Source of the DNA: Symbiodinium natans
Lineage: Eukaryota; Sar; Dinophyceae; Suessiales; Symbiodiniaceae
DNA length: 64,000 nt
Direction: 5' to 3'
NCBI GenBank assembly: GCA_905221605.1
Contig: CAJNDS010002146.1
Span: 489,406-553,405 of the forward strand
Both the position numbers and the translations under genes were made by a program. Below are positions 31,495 to 41,420 of this stretch, piece by piece. Each line of letters begins with the position of its first letter. Positions within the stretch are counted from its first letter, which is position 1. The notes below the pieces were generated by a model, which ran no database searches, was not told where the DNA came from, and worked only from the letters and a program-made list of their open reading frames with translations.

Positions 31495-31680
31495 ATCAGC
31501 ACCGAATAAGGCTTGCTACAGTGTCTGGACGAATTTTTACTTTATGCTTAAGGCCGCAGCCATCCTGCACTCCATCTACGGAAGGAAACAAAGTGCGATT
31601 CCCCAAGGAGGCGCAACGCAGAACTGCAACAACCACACGGCACAGATTTTCAATGTTGAAGTCCCAGAGAGCCCAATACC
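31495..31680 (-). CDS. coding-like region interrupted by a MITE
   Basis: Minus strand reads ...CRVVVAVLRCASLGNRTLFP and DGCGLKHKVKIRPDTVASLI then a stop. The frame enters directly from MITE C copy 2, which may have truncated an older coding sequence. The strand is uncertain, because a pyrimidine-rich plus-strand acceptor (TTCTCTTCCTTAG) lies at 31480. Confidence 0.3.
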
Positions 31681-31773
31681 TTGGGATGTTCCCCCTTATA
31701 CTAAAACAGTCCTTAATAGAAATTGTAACAAGGGGTACTATAATCCCTATCAGGAACAGGGGGAACATCCCAA
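31681..31773. mobile_element. MITE family C, copy 2
   Basis: TTGGGATGTTCCCCCTTATA ... CAGGGGGAACATCCCAA with AGTCCTTAATAG inside. Confidence 0.8.
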
Positions 31774-32248
31774 CCAATGATAAAGGATTACGCGGTATTT
31801 CGGCGATGCACGGTGGCAATGCAAGTGCCACAAGATGTGAACTGCAGCAACAAGTTCTGAAAGAGCCGCAAAAAAAACTTCAACTAAGGATTACACCTTA
31901 AACTACACTATGGGGTTTCTTATGGTTATGGCTTTTTAATGCATACTATTTACTCCTGAATTAAACGGTATTGGGTACTCTGGATACTTTTCGAGATCTG
32001 AGTCTTGGCTTCCTTCAAAGGCATCAAACCTAGACTCCCAATGGTAGTTCTTGTTTTGGGTACCGGTTTTTTGTCGCTACGCCTTGCTTACCACAACGCA
32101 ACTCGTACCCCCTCAAACAGAACAAGAGTGGAAGTGCGGTGTAAACCCTAACCCAAAACCCAAAAACCCTAAAACGTAAAACCCTGAACCCTAAAACCTG
32201 AAACCTTAAACCCAAAACCCAAAACACCTGAAACTTCGCAAACGCAGC

Positions 32249-32302
32249 CTCTGCCACTGCACGGTCGGGCTCCGGGGGTGGTGCCGGCTGCTCGGGAAGC
32301 CT
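32249..32302 (-). CDS. candidate microexon (RLPEQPAPPPEPDRAVAE)
   Basis: Acceptor ATCCGGGCAG|, donor GAG|GCTGCG; 54 nt, phase 0/0. CCCTAAA-like variants left, TTTAGAG/TTTAGGG right. Confidence 0.5.
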
Positions 32303-32863
32303 CTGCCCGGATATAAGGACTTTATGCTAGGGTTTAGAGTTTAGAGTTTAGTGTTTAGGGTTTTCCAAACCATGGTACCCTGACTTTATCCCCAGGATAC
32401 TCTGGTCCTTGATTGGACCCCTCCGCCGCGCCTCCGCCCCCATAAAAGGAAGTTCGGAAACCCCCATATACCTTGGGTAGGATGAAGGGTCGCTTGTAGT
32501 AAAGTGGGGGCAGAGGTATGGGAACTCTACTTCTAACGCTCTTTCTGGTACGTCTATCCCAACTAACTACCCTAAACCCTAAATCCTACTTATAACTAAC
32601 CTTGTGGGTTCTACTCGATTGGTCCGCAAATCAGTCAGAATCAGGTTTGCAGGGAAGAAGATGTTTTCGGGTTTAAACCCTAAACCCTAAACCCTAAGCC
32701 CCAAGCCCTGAACCCTAAACCCTAAACCCAAATCGCTGTCCATTGGCGCTCTCGCGGGGCATTTCTGTGTTGCAGCGTACTGAACTCTGCTAGACCGTCT
32801 GCTTGGTGCAGACGGAGGGCGTGAAGGGATGCTTGTTGTTTCTCGTGCTTAGTTGCTGAGTTC

Positions 32864-32948
32864 ATAAGCCCCACAGAAAGTGTACACTTTCAGTTCTATA
32901 GGGGATTATAGTATCCCAAAAAGTGTAAAGTGTACTCACTCAGCTACT
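32864..32948. mobile_element. palindromic element H
   Basis: TTGCTGAGTTC...AAAGTGTACACTTTC and AAAAGTGTAAAGTGTACTCA...AGCTACTGA arms around TATAGGGGATTATAGTATCC. Single copy here; the core resembles MITE C. Confidence 0.6.
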
Positions 32949-33176
32949 GAGCGTGCAATCCTGTCACGAACCTGGTAACCTGGGCCCTACATCTTCCCGC
33001 GGCCGGCCTTCTACAGGATCGAATACAACCGTCCTGAATCTTCTTACTGGCCCTAAACTCTGAAGCTTGCCCCAGATCAGCCCCAAAATCCTGCAAAAAG
33101 TAAGGCGGTAGCTCCAGCTGATAGGCCCAACATCCCTACAAGACTGCAGGGATCCGGGGGCCCTGAATCCTCCACC

Positions 33177-33295
33177 CTACTTAGAGCTTCATGGGTAGTT
33201 CTAAGCAGGGTTGGAATCGTTGTAACTATACTTACAACCCCATGTAGGGTACTTATAACCCTACTTATATCTCCCCATGAACCTCCAAGTACCCT
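33177..33295. mobile_element. MITE family B, copy 2
   Basis: TACTTAGAGCTTCATGGGTA ... CCCCATGAACCTCCAAGTA with GTAACTATACTTACAACCCC inside. Confidence 0.75.
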
Positions 33296-33587
33296 AAACC
33301 CTAAATCCTGTACATCTTGCAGCTTCACGTGGCCTGCAGCTCGCCAAGCCATAGGCGAAAGGCACCTTCGGAAGGGGTTTAGGGACTAAGGGTGTAGGGT
33401 ATATAGGGTTTCGGGTTTAGGGTTTAAGGTGTGTTGAATTAGGGTCGACCTGATGATCAGGCGCGGGACCTTAGGCACAACGCACTTACACACCATGGAG
33501 CTGCTTCAAAGCTGTCCTATACATAATATACATACACAAAGGTATATATTTATATATGTATATGTGTATCTGCAAAAAATAGTTTTC

Positions 33588-33650
33588 TACATACATACAT
33601 ACATACATACATACATACATACATACATACATACATACATACATACATAC
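33588..33650. repeat. (CATA)n microsatellite
   Basis: About fifteen ACAT tetramers; the open frames through it (YIHT/MYVC) are artefacts. Confidence 0.95.
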
Positions 33651-33979
33651 GAACATACGTATATAGAGGCATGGCGATGCACACCCCAACTCAGGACTCT
33701 AAACCCGAATGCCAGGAGAAGTATGGCAAGAACGAAAGATCCAAGTCAGCCTTTCAAACGCTCGGGCGACTTTCCTGCCTATGATCCACAACAACCGATA
33801 ATGGAAAATATCCGACACCTAAGCCTCTAAACTTTAAACCCCTCAATCCTAAAAACTAACGAGAAAGCCCTATAGGGCAAAATCTCTGAAGCCTAAACCT
33901 GAGGACCTAACCCTCTCATCCCCTGTAAGGGAAAGTATACAAGTTCCCAAACTCTAGAACCTAGACCCCTCACCGCCGC

Positions 33980-34030
33980 CTGCAAGCGCTGGAGCTGGAA
34001 AAGCCAGGCGCGCCGCAGTTGGGGACCTTC
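33980..34030 (-). CDS. candidate microexon (EGPQLRRAWLFQLQRLQ)
   Basis: Acceptor GACTCTGCAG|, donor CAG|GCGGCG or, six bases on, GCG|GTGAGG; 51 or 57 nt, phase 0. TTTAGGG on the right. Confidence 0.5.
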
Positions 34031-34555
34031 CTGCAGAGTCTTGGGAGTGTGGGACGAGTTTAGGGTTTAGGGGTTTTAGGGTTAACCCTAAACCCTAAAC
34101 CCTAAACTCTGAACCCTAAACCCTAAACGTATATGCCCGACACTCCCTGAACCAAAGCCATTCCGTAAGTACTAGGAGTTGTTCGATGTGAGCCGCAGAC
34201 GAAGTTATTAATGTACCCCCGCCGGTTGAAAGTCTCAACTAGGAAATCCGGGGCCTACAGGGAATGGGGTTAGGGTTTAGGGCTTAGGGCTTAGGGTTTA
34301 GGGTTTAACTCCCTCCCTTGCCAGGGCTTCTGTTGGGGTTTAGGGTACAGGGCGCTCTGAGAAGTTGCCATGGGCAGGCTTTGAGGACCAAGAAACCCTA
34401 AACCCTGAATCCTAAACCCTGAACCCTAAACCCGAAACCCTATGGGACTTGATTGGAAGTCATGTTTTGCGCTGCTGGGATTCCTGGCTTTTGTCTTTAC
34501 GTCTTCGGGGCTGAGGGTTTGGAGTTGAGGGCTGTAGCGTTTAGGGATTTAGTGA

Positions 34556-34616
34556 ATAAACCCTTAAACCCTTAAACCCTTAAACCCTTAAACCCTTAAA
34601 CCCTTAAACCCTTAAG
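34556..34616. repeat. homogenised AACCCTT array
   Basis: Eight consecutive AAACCCTT octamers, a variant not used elsewhere. Confidence 0.95.
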
Positions 34617-34653
34617 CCCTAAACTTTAGGGTTTAGGGTCTCGTGCGCATTAC

Positions 34654-34677
34654 CTCTTTGGCATGACCGCCAAGTTC
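34654..34677 (-). CDS. possible microexon (ELGGHAKE)
   Basis: Acceptor ATATTTCCTTGGAG|, donor GAG|GTAATG; 24 nt, phase 0/0. A plus-strand frame (MTAKFLQGNMQEKENN) also exists. Confidence 0.3.
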
Positions 34678-35062
34678 CTCCAAGGAAATATGCAGGAAAA
34701 AGAGAACAATATGGGAAGGCACACTCATGCAGAGCCAATGACTAGCTCATAGAACGTGTGCTACCGGTTTGGTGTCTCTTACGCACGAGCTCGAGGGATC
34801 TGTGCATTCGTCTACGTCACTCGCAGAGTTCCGGTTTAGGGTGTAGTGTTTAGGCTTTAGGTCCTGTATACGGTTGTGAACGAAGTCTTGCAAATGGCTT
34901 GCCTTCTCTCAGAGAACCATGTGGGAGTTTAGGGTTTAGGGCCAGTTTAGGGTTTAGGGTAGTAGGATCCCCGTATAATAAGGACCCCAAGAAGGTACCC
35001 CTAATTTCGGAAACCCCATCTGCATTTCGCGGGCCTTGTTTCGTTTTTGCCCGCAGACTTAC

Positions 35063-35129
35063 ATGGCGGCGCGACTCAGCCTCTTCACTTCGATGATCAG
35101 CATGCGGCAAAGCATCAATATTAGCACAG
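35063..35129 (-). CDS. candidate exon (CANIDALPHADHRSEEAESR)
   Basis: Donor CGCCAT|GTAAGT is the best canonical 5' splice site in the window. Acceptor AAATTGAG|, 1 nt in, phase 0 out; 67 nt. Confidence 0.45.
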
Positions 35130-35172
35130 CTCAATTTTAGGGCTTAGTTCGGGTTTGAGGTTTGAAGGGTAA

Positions 35173-35330
35173 AGGGTGCAGGGCTTAGGGCTTAGGGCTT
35201 AGGGCTTAGGGCTTAGGGCTTAGGGCTTAGGGCTTAGGGCTTAGGGCTTAGGGCTTAGGGCTTAGGGCTTGGGGCTTGGGGCTTGGGGCTTGGGGCTTGG
35301 GGCTTAGGGCTTAGTAGGCCTTAGGGCTTA
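35173..35330. repeat. homogenised GGGCTTA array
   Basis: About thirteen AGGGCTT units followed by five GGGGCTT units and two AGGGCTT units, with almost no TTTAGGG. It abuts the 3' side of the retrogene. Confidence 0.95.
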
Positions 35331-35382
35331 GGGGTTGCCGGAGAGATTGCGTGCATCCCGGTCAGAGGCATGTTCTCAGAAG

Positions 35383-36609
35383 CTATCGCACCACAAAGCC
35401 TGGCTCTGGTGGAGGCACAAGAACGTAAGGGACGCCTTCTACATCGCCTTCAGGGTGATGAAGGTCATGGCCCTGCGTAAGCCGATTCAGCAGTGGCAGC
35501 AAGACGATGGATGTAAGGGCTGCAAAAGCAACTTCTAAGGTGAGGAACTGAAACACGTCACAGCCCTGCAGCTGGCAAATCTGCAGGTATGCTGCTGCGC
35601 TGTCAATTGCTCCTGTGAGCAAGCCGGTGCCTACAACTGAAGCTGCCAGGGAACACACATCAGCAGCCAGCTCTGTCCATCTGCCGGTTGTGCCTTGGAT
35701 GCCACTTTTGAGGAGCCACAGAATTGGCACCCACGGGCAGCAGCACCAAACGCAGGGCACGAACACCAAAGCACGAAGAAGGCAGGAGCCCCAGCCCTGC
35801 TTGGCAGCCTTGTCCTTCGCCACCGCCTGCGCTCGTTCGAGATCTGCCGCTGCGAGCAATTGGCCCATTTGGGCCGCAAAAGCAACCAAGCCCACGAGGC
35901 TAAGCACGCCGTAGAAAGGTCCTGGCGGTAGAGCTGCCTTCAGCCAATCAGCCAATGCGAACGCACACACCACACGTACGGCAAAGGAGAGCAATGCCGC
36001 AATGCGCGACTTCAAGGAGTCGAAGCTGGGCGGTGGCGCCGCTAGACGCGCTGCAAGCAGAAGAACCACGCCTAAATAAACTGTTCGGGCGGCGAGTCGG
36101 CACTCAGCGGGCTCGCTTCGGCTAACCAGGACGTTCCAAGAAACCCCCAAGCCAAAACCAACTGTGTCGCGCATGACGTCCCCAAGCGAGCCAAACCGCC
36201 CAGTTCGAGGTGCTGCGTGCACTGCAGCAGCAACCACTGCGGTTGTCAGCACATTCAGCAGTGCAAGATTGAAGCCATTGGATGAAAATTGACCCAAGAA
36301 CTGAAGCAGTTTGCCGCTAAAGACGGGTGATGGAAAGAAGGCCAAAGCCCCGGCCAATGCCTCGTTCCCACCGGTGGCATGCAGTCTCTCCAACAAGAGC
36401 ACCGTTATCCCGCAAACCACCACATACTCTGTCATCAACACGAAGATCTTCTGAGGCTTCCCATGACCACCAAAGCCAATCTGGTCCTCTAGGGGGGATT
36501 CGCCAGCCGCCACATGGGAGATGGCATAGTAGACGAGCACCCATGACCATGCAACCAAAAAGGTCCCAGTCTGGAAGGTCACAGTTTTCAACTGGCCAAT
36601 AACATCCAT
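35383..36609 (-). CDS. intronless multi-pass membrane protein, probable retrogene
   Basis: 408-residue frame from MDVIGQLKTVTFQ to EPGFVVR, function unknown. By eye about nine or ten hydrophobic segments: FLVAWSWVLVYYAISHVAA near the N-terminus, IFVLMTEYVVVCGITVLLL, NLALLNVLTTAVVAAAVHAA, TVYLGVVLLLAARLA, IAALLSFAVRVVCAFALADW, FYGVLSLVGLVAFAAQ, a Cys/Trp-rich CVWCCCPWVPILWLL, VCSLAASVVGTGLLTGAI and LEVAFAALTSIVLLPLLNRL. A short polar tail follows. No ion-channel filter or transporter signature is recognised. The gene is intronless whereas its neighbours are cut into microexons, and a relict spliced leader lies 39 nt upstream of the ATG; both point to reinsertion of a mature mRNA. No poly-A tract remains. 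It may sit inside an intron of a minus-strand host gene. Confidence 0.8.
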   Translation of the reverse strand: MDVIGQLKTVTFQTGTFLVAWSWVLVYYAISHVAAGESPLEDQIGFGGHGKPQKIFVLMTEYVVVCGITVLLLERLHATGGNEALAGALAFFPSPVFSGKLLQFLGQFSSNGFNLALLNVLTTAVVAAAVHAAPRTGRFGSLGDVMRDTVGFGLGVSWNVLVSRSEPAECRLAARTVYLGVVLLLAARLAAPPPSFDSLKSRIAALLSFAVRVVCAFALADWLKAALPPGPFYGVLSLVGLVAFAAQMGQLLAAADLERAQAVAKDKAAKQGWGSCLLRALVFVPCVWCCCPWVPILWLLKSGIQGTTGRWTELAADVCSLAASVVGTGLLTGAIDSAAAYLQICQLQGCDVFQFLTLEVAFAALTSIVLLPLLNRLTQGHDLHHPEGDVEGVPYVLVPPPEPGFVVR

Positions 36610-36648
36610 GCTGCCTCCCGCCCAAAACCACCTATCTATGCACCGTTT

Positions 36649-36670
36649 CTTGAGGCAAAAACACGTACGG
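36649..36670 (-). other. relict dinoflagellate spliced leader
   Basis: Read on the minus strand it begins CCGTA and ends TTTTTGCCTCAAG, over 22 nt. The known leader begins DCCGTA and ends TTTTGGCTCAAG over the same length; the match covers both ends with changes only in the middle and one G-to-C change near the end. It is correctly oriented and placed in front of the retrogene. Confidence 0.75.
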
Positions 36671-36831
36671 ACAAACTTATTGGGCTTTGCGTATGGTCAT
36701 CTTACATCCCTGGTGGATGTTGCTTGCCAAGTTTAGGGCTCGGGCCTCCCTGAAACTTGCAATCACGAGCGTGGGTGACACTCTAGGAAACCCACATGAC
36801 GACATGGTTGCAAAAACAACTTCCGCTGGCC

Positions 36832-36955
36832 TACTTGGAGGTTCATGGCTAGTTCTAAGTAGGGTTATGTGTTATACATACCCTAAAAGCAGAGTTCTAA
36901 AAATAGTTACCACATATAACCGTCCTAACAGCTACCCATATGAACCTCCGGGTAG
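36832..36955. mobile_element. MITE family B, copy 3
   Basis: TACTTGGAGGTTCATGGCTA ... CCATATGAACCTCCGGGTA, with AGTAGGGTTATGTG and ATAGTTACCACATATAACC. Confidence 0.75.
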
Positions 36956-37021
36956 CCCCTAGAAGCCCCAAAGGCGAACTTCTAAGGCCCCGGCTGCATC
37001 AGCGGTCGGAGCGCTCGCCAC

Positions 37022-37051
37022 CTTCTCCAAGTCTTGGACTGCGCTTAAAGC
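37022..37051 (-). CDS. candidate microexon (ALSAVQDLEK)
   Basis: Acceptor GATCTGCCAG|, donor AAG|GTGGCG; 30 nt, phase 0/0. TTTAGGG on the right. Confidence 0.5.
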
Positions 37052-37816
37052 CTGGCAGATCTAGGTATGTTAGGGTTTAGGGTCCAGGGTTTAGGGTTTC
37101 GGGTTTGGGGTTTAGGGTTTCCGGGAGCTGGCGACGATTGTGGGATGCCTAGCACAGCACGGCAACTTTACGGCACGGTGCCGCAACAGGGCGGTTTAAG
37201 GATTAGAGTTTTGGGCTCAGAGTGTTAGGGGTTCAGGGTATCCCTATTGCATCCCTACAACCTGGCTTTCAGAGGACCACGAGCACGGAAACGAACGAGG
37301 GCCCCTACACGCTGAACCCTAGACCCCAATCCCTGCCTGGCTGGGCGACTCCACGTCGGGCCTCAAGGTTCGGAGTTCCGTGTGTTCAGGAACCAGACCC
37401 TAAACCCTAAACCCTAAACCCTAGAGCCTAAACCCTAAACCCCAAACCCAGGGTGTGGAGGCTTTGGGTAGAGGGTTTGGGGGTGGAGGGGCCCTGGGTA
37501 GCGTTTTTCTTTGGTGGTGCTAAGTGTGACAGGCATGCTCACATTACGCACTGCAAGGACTTTCCACGCGGAAAGGGGTGGCGATTTAACAAGAGTTCCC
37601 AGAATCCCGAGCTTAAACCTCCCCTAAACCCGACTTTACCCCCAAGAACTTTAGGCCCTAGATCTAAACCTAGCAACAATATCAGTACATCAACTCGAAA
37701 AAAATCAGATGAGGTAATGGGAATTGACAGTGAAGCAGTAGATGAGAGTCGATCTCCAAAGGGGCTCGGTGGCGTCCTGCACGTCACGGTGAGACGCGCC
37801 AAAGTGTTCTTTGTCC

Positions 37817-37960
37817 CATGGGTTCCCCTACTACCCCCGTCTATACTACCCCCCCTAGGTTCCCCCCTTAAATAACCTTGGGCTTAACTATCCCGAAATT
37901 GCCTAATTACGGGGGGAACCTAGGGGGGTAGTATAAAGGGGGGTGGTAGGGGAACCCATG
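37817..37960. mobile_element. MITE family D, copy 1
   Basis: Arms CATGGGTTCCCCTACTACCC ... TACTACCCCCCCTAGGTTCC and the complement ending GGTAGGGGAACCCATG. About 145 bp, nearly perfect palindrome. Confidence 0.85.
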
Positions 37961-38089
37961 ATTGTCAGGCTCCCCAGAAGCCCTAAGCCATCAAGCTCAA
38001 ACATCCCACACCACGTCCAACATTTTCCCTTAGACCGAAAAGCCCCAGACCCTTTGCCCCAAACTCTACAGCCCTACAGGATCGCCCTA

Positions 38090-38460
38090 AACCCTAAACC
38101 CTAAACCCCAAACCCCAAACCCTAAACCCTAAGCCCTTGACCCTAAACCCTAACCCTACACCCCAAACCCTTGACCCTAAAACCCTTGACCCTAAACCCT
38201 AAACCCTAAAACCCTAAAACCCCAAAACCCCAAAACCCCAAAACCCCAAAACCCCAAAACCCCAAAACCCCAAAACCCCAAAACCCCAAAACCCAAAAAC
38301 CCAAAAACCCAAAAACCCGAAAACCCAAAAACCCAAAAACCCAAAAACCCAAAAACCCTAAACCCCGAAACCCTAAACCCTAAAACCTAAAAACTCTTAA
38401 TCCTTGACCCTAAAACCCTAAAACCTAAACTCTTCATCCTTGACCCTAAACCCCCTAAAA
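38090..38460. repeat. CCCTAAA grading into CCCCAAAA and CCCAAAAA blocks
   Basis: CCCTAAA/CCCTTGA units at 38090-38210; then about nine CCCCAAAA octamers (38215-38290), the Oxytricha-type telomere sequence; then about seven CCCAAAAA octamers (38290-38350); then CCCTAAA variants again. Confidence 0.9.
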
Positions 38461-38516
38461 GCCTTCAAACCCCCCGAAGCCGGATTTCGAGGCGTCGGCC
38501 AGCGCTTGCCCATGAC

Positions 38517-38552
38517 CTCGCGGAGCTTCAGTTCTGCCTTCTTGAAGCGGCC
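38517..38552 (-). CDS. candidate microexon (GRFKKAELKLRE)
   Basis: Acceptor CTCTTCCCAG|, donor GAG|GTCATG; 36 nt, phase 0/0; basic amphipathic helix. CCCTAAA left, TTTAGGG array right. Confidence 0.55.
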
Positions 38553-38568
38553 CTGGGAAGAGGAATTC

Positions 38569-38683
38569 GGGGTTTAGGGTTTAGGGCGAGGGTTTAGGGT
38601 TTAGGGTTTAGGGTTTAGGGTTTAGGGTTTAGGGTTTAGGGTTTAGGGTTTAGGGTTTAGGGTTTAGGGTTTAGGGTTTAGGG
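38569..38683. repeat. TTTAGGG array
   Basis: About fifteen units, 17 bp right of the 38517 exon. Confidence 0.95.
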
Positions 38684-38939
38684 TGCACCCTTCAAAAGGG
38701 TATAGGGCTCATGTGGTCTATAGACGAGGGGTCAAAGGCCGCGCAGCAGTCCCGAAGATGGCTGACAGGGCGATGAGCGGACAGACCCTGATTTCCACCA
38801 TGCGCCTTGAATCTTGGTAGCCCAGTAAGCATATTATAATAATTCAGGGTACCCTCTTTGGTGTTAGTTACTTTTGGAAGGGAGACTGTAACCCAACAAA
38901 TGCACAAGGACTCAAGCTACCTTGGACTTTTTTTGGGAT

Positions 38940-39460
38940 CCTTATCATCATAAGAACATTAGGCCCGGAACCCTGAAGCCTATGTTCTTGGGCCCTCTGG
39001 GTAGATCACCGTCCCAGACGCAAACCCCTAGGCCGCAAAAACCCGAAACACGCATCGAATCCTAAACCCTGGACCTTACAAACCCTGAAAACCCAGAATT
39101 CCGTAAGCCTGCATCCTAGACCCTACATACACCTGAAAACCCTAAACCCCAAATTCCTACATCCTGAAAGAGAAACCCTAAACCTTGGACCCTATAAACT
39201 CTGAAAGCCCTAAATCAAACAACCTTAAAGCCCTAGACCGGAAATCTGAACCCTATCAATAAACCCTAAACCCAAAAAACCTAGAAATTGTAGGACCCAA
39301 CCTAGAAAAGCCCTAAAACGGAAACTCCTGAGCCCTACCATCCTAAACCCTAAACCCTGAACCCTAAACCCTAAACCCTAAACCCTGAACCCTAAACCCT
39401 AAACCCTATACCCTAAACCCTCCAAGAACCCTAACAAACCTGTAAATTGTAGGACCCTGC
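38940..39460. repeat. degenerate CCCTAAA region, no gene
   Basis: Heavily diverged heptamers (ACCCTGAAAACCC, CCCTAGACC) with three cleaner tracts near 39340-39420. Confidence 0.7.
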
Positions 39461-39467
39461 TGCAAGC

Positions 39468-39526
39468 CTCATAGTCGACTGCCATACTTCGGACGGACTC
39501 TTCGTCGCTGGCCCCGGAGTGGAGGC
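39468..39526 (-). CDS. candidate microexon (...DEESVRSMAVDYE)
   Basis: Donor GAG|GCTTGC. Two acceptors are possible: CTTGAGAG| (59 nt, LHSGASDEESVRSMAVDYE) or GACGAAGAG| (30 nt, SVRSMAVDYE, phase 0/0). The second fits the neighbours' phases better. Confidence 0.45.
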
Positions 39527-39578
39527 CTCTCAAGTGAGGTTTAGGGGTTTAGGGTGTAGGGTCTAGGGTTTAGGGTAG

Positions 39579-39760
39579 GGGTACCCCTTTTTACAAGCAA
39601 ATATAGTAGCATCCCCTTTACTTGGTGTGTGTTTTTTGGGGTGGGCTATACAAGACATGCATGTAGGGTTTAGGGTTTAGGGTTTCCCCCCAGATATAGT
39701 AGAATCCCCTTTCAAAAGGACACCTAGGAGGGTACCCCTATTATCGTAAACCCCCAAGTG
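39579..39760. mobile_element. palindromic element I
   Basis: GGGGTACCCCTTTTTACAAG...AATATAGTAGCATCCCC...GGGTACCCCTATTATCGTAAACCCCC. A TTTAGGG tract interrupts it at 39665-39685. Related copies at 49380-49470, 55909-56016, 34965-35012 and 14461-14520. Confidence 0.55.
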
Positions 39761-40584
39761 TTTAAACTATGCATGGGGGGTCATATGGGGTTTACTTCCT
39801 GCCTATGCTTAAAAGGATACATGCAAGGTTACAGTTGTACACACGCCTACATAAAGGGTTTAAGGTTTAGGGTTAAACAGAAAACAGTAAACCCTAAACC
39901 CCCCCAAACCCTAAACCCTAAACCCTAAACCTAAACCCTAAACCCTAAACCCTAAACCCCGGGTTTAGGGGCTTATACATACGGACTCGGGCCCATAGAA
40001 CCTTATTAACCTGACTTGCAGGTCAACCCCAGGAGTCGGCTAGAGTGCCCCGGGTGTGGGTTGATTAAGGCTACTTTTGAAGGGTTTGGGGGTTTAGGGC
40101 TTGGGGTTTCGGGTTTAGGGCTTGGGGTTTAGGGTTTAGGGCTCGGGGTTTAGGGTTAAGGGCTTGGGGGGATTTTTCTACCTACGGTGGACACAAGTTG
40201 CAGCACACGAGCTTATTGTGGGGCTTGTTTAGGGTTTAGGGCAACGATTAAGAACTAGAACTTTGGAAGTCGCCAGTGTCGAGTTCACAAAACTCTTGAG
40301 CCCTGACTTCCCCCAAGGCTAGAAATTAGGGTGTAGGAATTAAGGGGCGAACCCTCCGTTCCGCCAAGATGACAACTCCTCCCCCCCCCGTCCCCTCCCC
40401 TCCCCTCATAATCGGGGGGGGGGGGGGGTGGTTGGGAAGGCCCTAAACCCTAAACCGTCATTATGAACTAGCAGTGCTCCAAGCGCCGAAGCTTCGTTGC
40501 TCCCCTCGACTTTTAGGGTTTCCGCGCTTCAGGGCTTCAGGGTTTAGAGCCCCCTTAAAGGCTGGTCTCATCACACGGTCTCAC

Positions 40585-40871
40585 CTTCGAGATGAGCCGC
40601 GGTCGAAGGCGTTCCTGGGATTGTTGGCCTTCTTCTGCTGCTTGCTTCGGCTCGGACTGAACAGGACAGGCTGGTTCTGGCAGTTGGGACGCTGCTACAC
40701 ATCGCGCCCGCCTTGTGAAGAAGCCCCCCGCCAGCATGCTTTGAAATCTGCAAACCAGCACTGCCAGACGACGGGGAACCTCTCTAACAACATGCACGGA
40801 TGAAGATCGCAGAACATCTCCTGAGAGCAGCCATTGGTTCACATCCAGGCACGCCTGCGCAGCTGCTTTGT
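40585..40871 (-). CDS. candidate 287-nt exon, unknown protein
   Basis: Acceptor CTCGGATGCAG|, donor CTCGAAG|GTGAGA (canonical). 2 nt in, phase 0 out. Reads KAAAQACLDVNQWLLSGDVL, RSSSVHVVREVPRRLAVLVC, then a Cys/Phe/Arg segment, then a Gln/Glu/Pro-rich end QAAEEGQQSQERLRPRLISK. Mixed globular and linker character. Confidence 0.5.
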
Positions 40872-40892
40872 CTGCATCCGAGAGGCACACCA

Positions 40893-41035
40893 AACCCTAA
40901 ACCCTAAACCCTAAACCCTAAACCCTAAACCCTAAACCCTAAACCCTAAACCCTAAACCCTAAACCCTAAACCCTAAACCCTAAACCCGAAACCCTAAAC
41001 CCTAAACCCTAACCCCTAACTAAACCCTAAACCCT
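40893..41035. repeat. long CCCTAAA array
   Basis: About eighteen units, nearly perfect, immediately right of the 40585 exon. Orientation here opposes the usual right-hand TTTAGGG. Confidence 0.95.
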
Positions 41036-41119
41036 CATCTCCGTGAGGCCACGTGGCTCAGCGGTTTGGGCCAGCGCAAGCATGCTCAGGCCCAGGTTCC
41101 AACAGCCCAACACCCTAAG

Positions 41120-41210
41120 CTTGGTATACGAACGGTCCTTAATAGGGATTTGCAGTACCCCCTATTACCATCCCTTTTCAGGACTGTTAGTATAAGGGGG
41201 GAACATGCCA
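41120..41210. mobile_element. MITE family C, copy 3
   Basis: Left arm diverged (TTGGTATACGAACGGTCCTT), right arm AGGACTGTTAGTATAAGGGG...GAACATGCCA. Confidence 0.65.
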
Positions 41211-41365
41211 CCCCTAAACCCAAAACCCAAACCCCCAAACCCTAAGCCCTAAACCCCAAACCCTAAACCCCAAACCCCAAACCCTAAACCCTAAACCCCA
41301 AACCCTAAACCCTAAACCCTAAACCCCAAACCCTAAACCCTGAACCCCGAACTCTTCAGGGTTGC

Positions 41366-41420
41366 CTGTGTCCAGCGCCCCCTCCAGGGAGGCAGCACAC
41401 CGGAAGGCGGCGCAAGCCAC
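41366..41420 (-). CDS. candidate microexon (VACAAFRCAASLEGALDT)
   Basis: Acceptor AAGCTCCGAAG|, donor ACACAG|GCAACC; 55 nt, phase 0 in, 1 nt out, matching the 2-nt entry of the 40585 exon. CCCTAAA-variant array left, TTTAGGG array (41438-41515) right. Confidence 0.5.

Noticed and set aside
33453-33830. 125-residue plus-strand frame with YIHT repeats
   Set aside because: Crosses the CATA microsatellite.
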